Translations under genes and position numbers: made by a program
Notes under the pieces: generated by a model
Databases searched by the model: none
The model's input: the letters and a program-made list of their open reading frames with translations, nothing else
Told to the model about the DNA's origin: nothing
Part shown: positions 11,569 to 11,689 of the stretch, one piece after another
Layout: each line of letters begins with the position of its first letter
How positions within the stretch are numbered: position 1 is the stretch's first letter
Assembly: GCA_030601645.1 (NCBI GenBank)
Contig: JAUWBQ010000039.1
Location: forward strand, 1 to 11,689
DNA from: Candidatus Bathyarchaeota archaeon
Lineage (GTDB): Archaea > Thermoproteota > Bathyarchaeia > TCS64
Reading direction: 5' to 3'
Length of the DNA: 11,689 nt

Positions 11569-11689
11569 TTGGGGTTCAAGGACAAGCTACAGGATGCGCT
11601 ATGCCTGCGCGGTAACATGCCCCCCCTATTCTTGAGTAGCCTCATAGAGTGCACCGGCTGGAACATGTGGAGCCTCGTCTGGCAGCCTT
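11569..11689 (+). CDS. Probable MFS transporter, N-terminus only (cut by window edge)
   Basis: After two in-frame TGA codons (11560-11565) this frame opens at TTG 11569 and runs to the edge, giving 40 residues. They include LRGNMPPLFLSSLIECTGWN and then MWSLVWQP: a short amphipathic start followed by the beginning of a first transmembrane helix ending in a Trp-rich, Pro-containing turn, as in many major facilitators. A GTGAT (11559-11563) partly complementary to the 16S 3' end stands 5 nt before the TTG. It is divergent from the M28 gene. The overlapping ATG at 11549 opens only a 28-codon frame. With so little sequence, the MFS call is tentative, but a membrane protein is likely. Confidence 0.45.
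   Translation, partial: MGFKDKLQDALCLRGNMPPLFLSSLIECTGWNMWSLVWQP

Noticed and set aside
11549..11635. Short ATG-started frame (28 codons) at the right edge
   Set aside because: It stops within the window and has no motif. The overlapping TTG frame stays open to the edge, begins like a membrane transporter and has a partial Shine-Dalgarno site.
1..11689. CRISPR array, insertion sequence, tRNA or rRNA
   Set aside because: I found no spaced direct repeats, transposase, tRNA T-arm-like motif with matching arms, or rRNA-like conserved sequence on either strand.

Overview
The window looks like a chromosomal segment from an uncultured archaeon. The evidence is indirect but consistent. Most genes have a TATA-like box about 23-35 bp before the start codon, and several of these transcripts would be leaderless or have very short leaders. 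GTG and TTG starts are common. The few Shine-Dalgarno sites read GGTGA or GGAGGGTGA. Gene ends carry T-rich tracts of the archaeal terminator type. The DNA is moderately GC-rich. A Bathyarchaeia-like or other TACK/Asgard-adjacent lineage is my guess; no rRNA or marker gene here decides it.

Layout, left to right. (1) 1-448, minus: 5' part of an amidinotransferase/arginine-deiminase-like gene cut by the window edge, with a nested palindrome upstream of its TATA box. (2) 718-1620, plus: an unrecognised 300-residue protein with an N-terminal domain, an E/P-rich linker, a Lys/Arg block and a helical tail. (3) 1704-2339, plus: a UPF0173/UlaG-like metallo-beta-lactamase-fold hydrolase, ending in a shared bidirectional terminator. 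(4) 2408-3841, minus: an AbgB-like M20 amidohydrolase. (5) 3908-4450, minus: a conserved uncharacterised protein. (6) 4534-5208, minus: a cysteine-rich Fe-S protein, 20 bp downstream of (7) an MFS transporter (5229-6437, minus). (8) 6510-6962, plus: a RidA-family protein, divergent from the MFS gene. (9) 7103-7951 and 7956-8660, plus: an SDR dehydrogenase and a class I SAM methyltransferase separated by 4 bp, a clear operon ending in two T7 tracts. (10) 8878-9354, plus: a stand-alone tandem CBS protein. (11) 9478-9918, minus: a small protein with a zf-HC2-like zinc-binding pattern, downstream of (12) a cytoplasmic-looking M28 metallopeptidase (9994-11433, minus). (13) 11569-11689, plus: the likely N-terminus of a second MFS transporter, running off the right edge.

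How the genes fit together. Several encode hydrolases of peptides, acyl-amino acids or guanidino compounds (M20, M28, amidinotransferase-like) and a reactive enamine/imine scavenger (RidA), next to transporters. This would suit an anaerobe that lives partly on peptides and amino acids, with the Fe-S protein as an electron carrier. Apart from the SDR-methyltransferase pair, and perhaps MFS-FeS and M28-zinc protein, the genes mostly appear to be single transcription units. I see no CRISPR array, insertion sequence, tRNA, rRNA or phage genes, and no convincing multi-gene novel system. The most interesting items are the unknown tripartite protein, the zf-HC2-like archaeal protein, the Cys-to-Ser change in the Fe-S protein, and the nested palindrome at 496-534.
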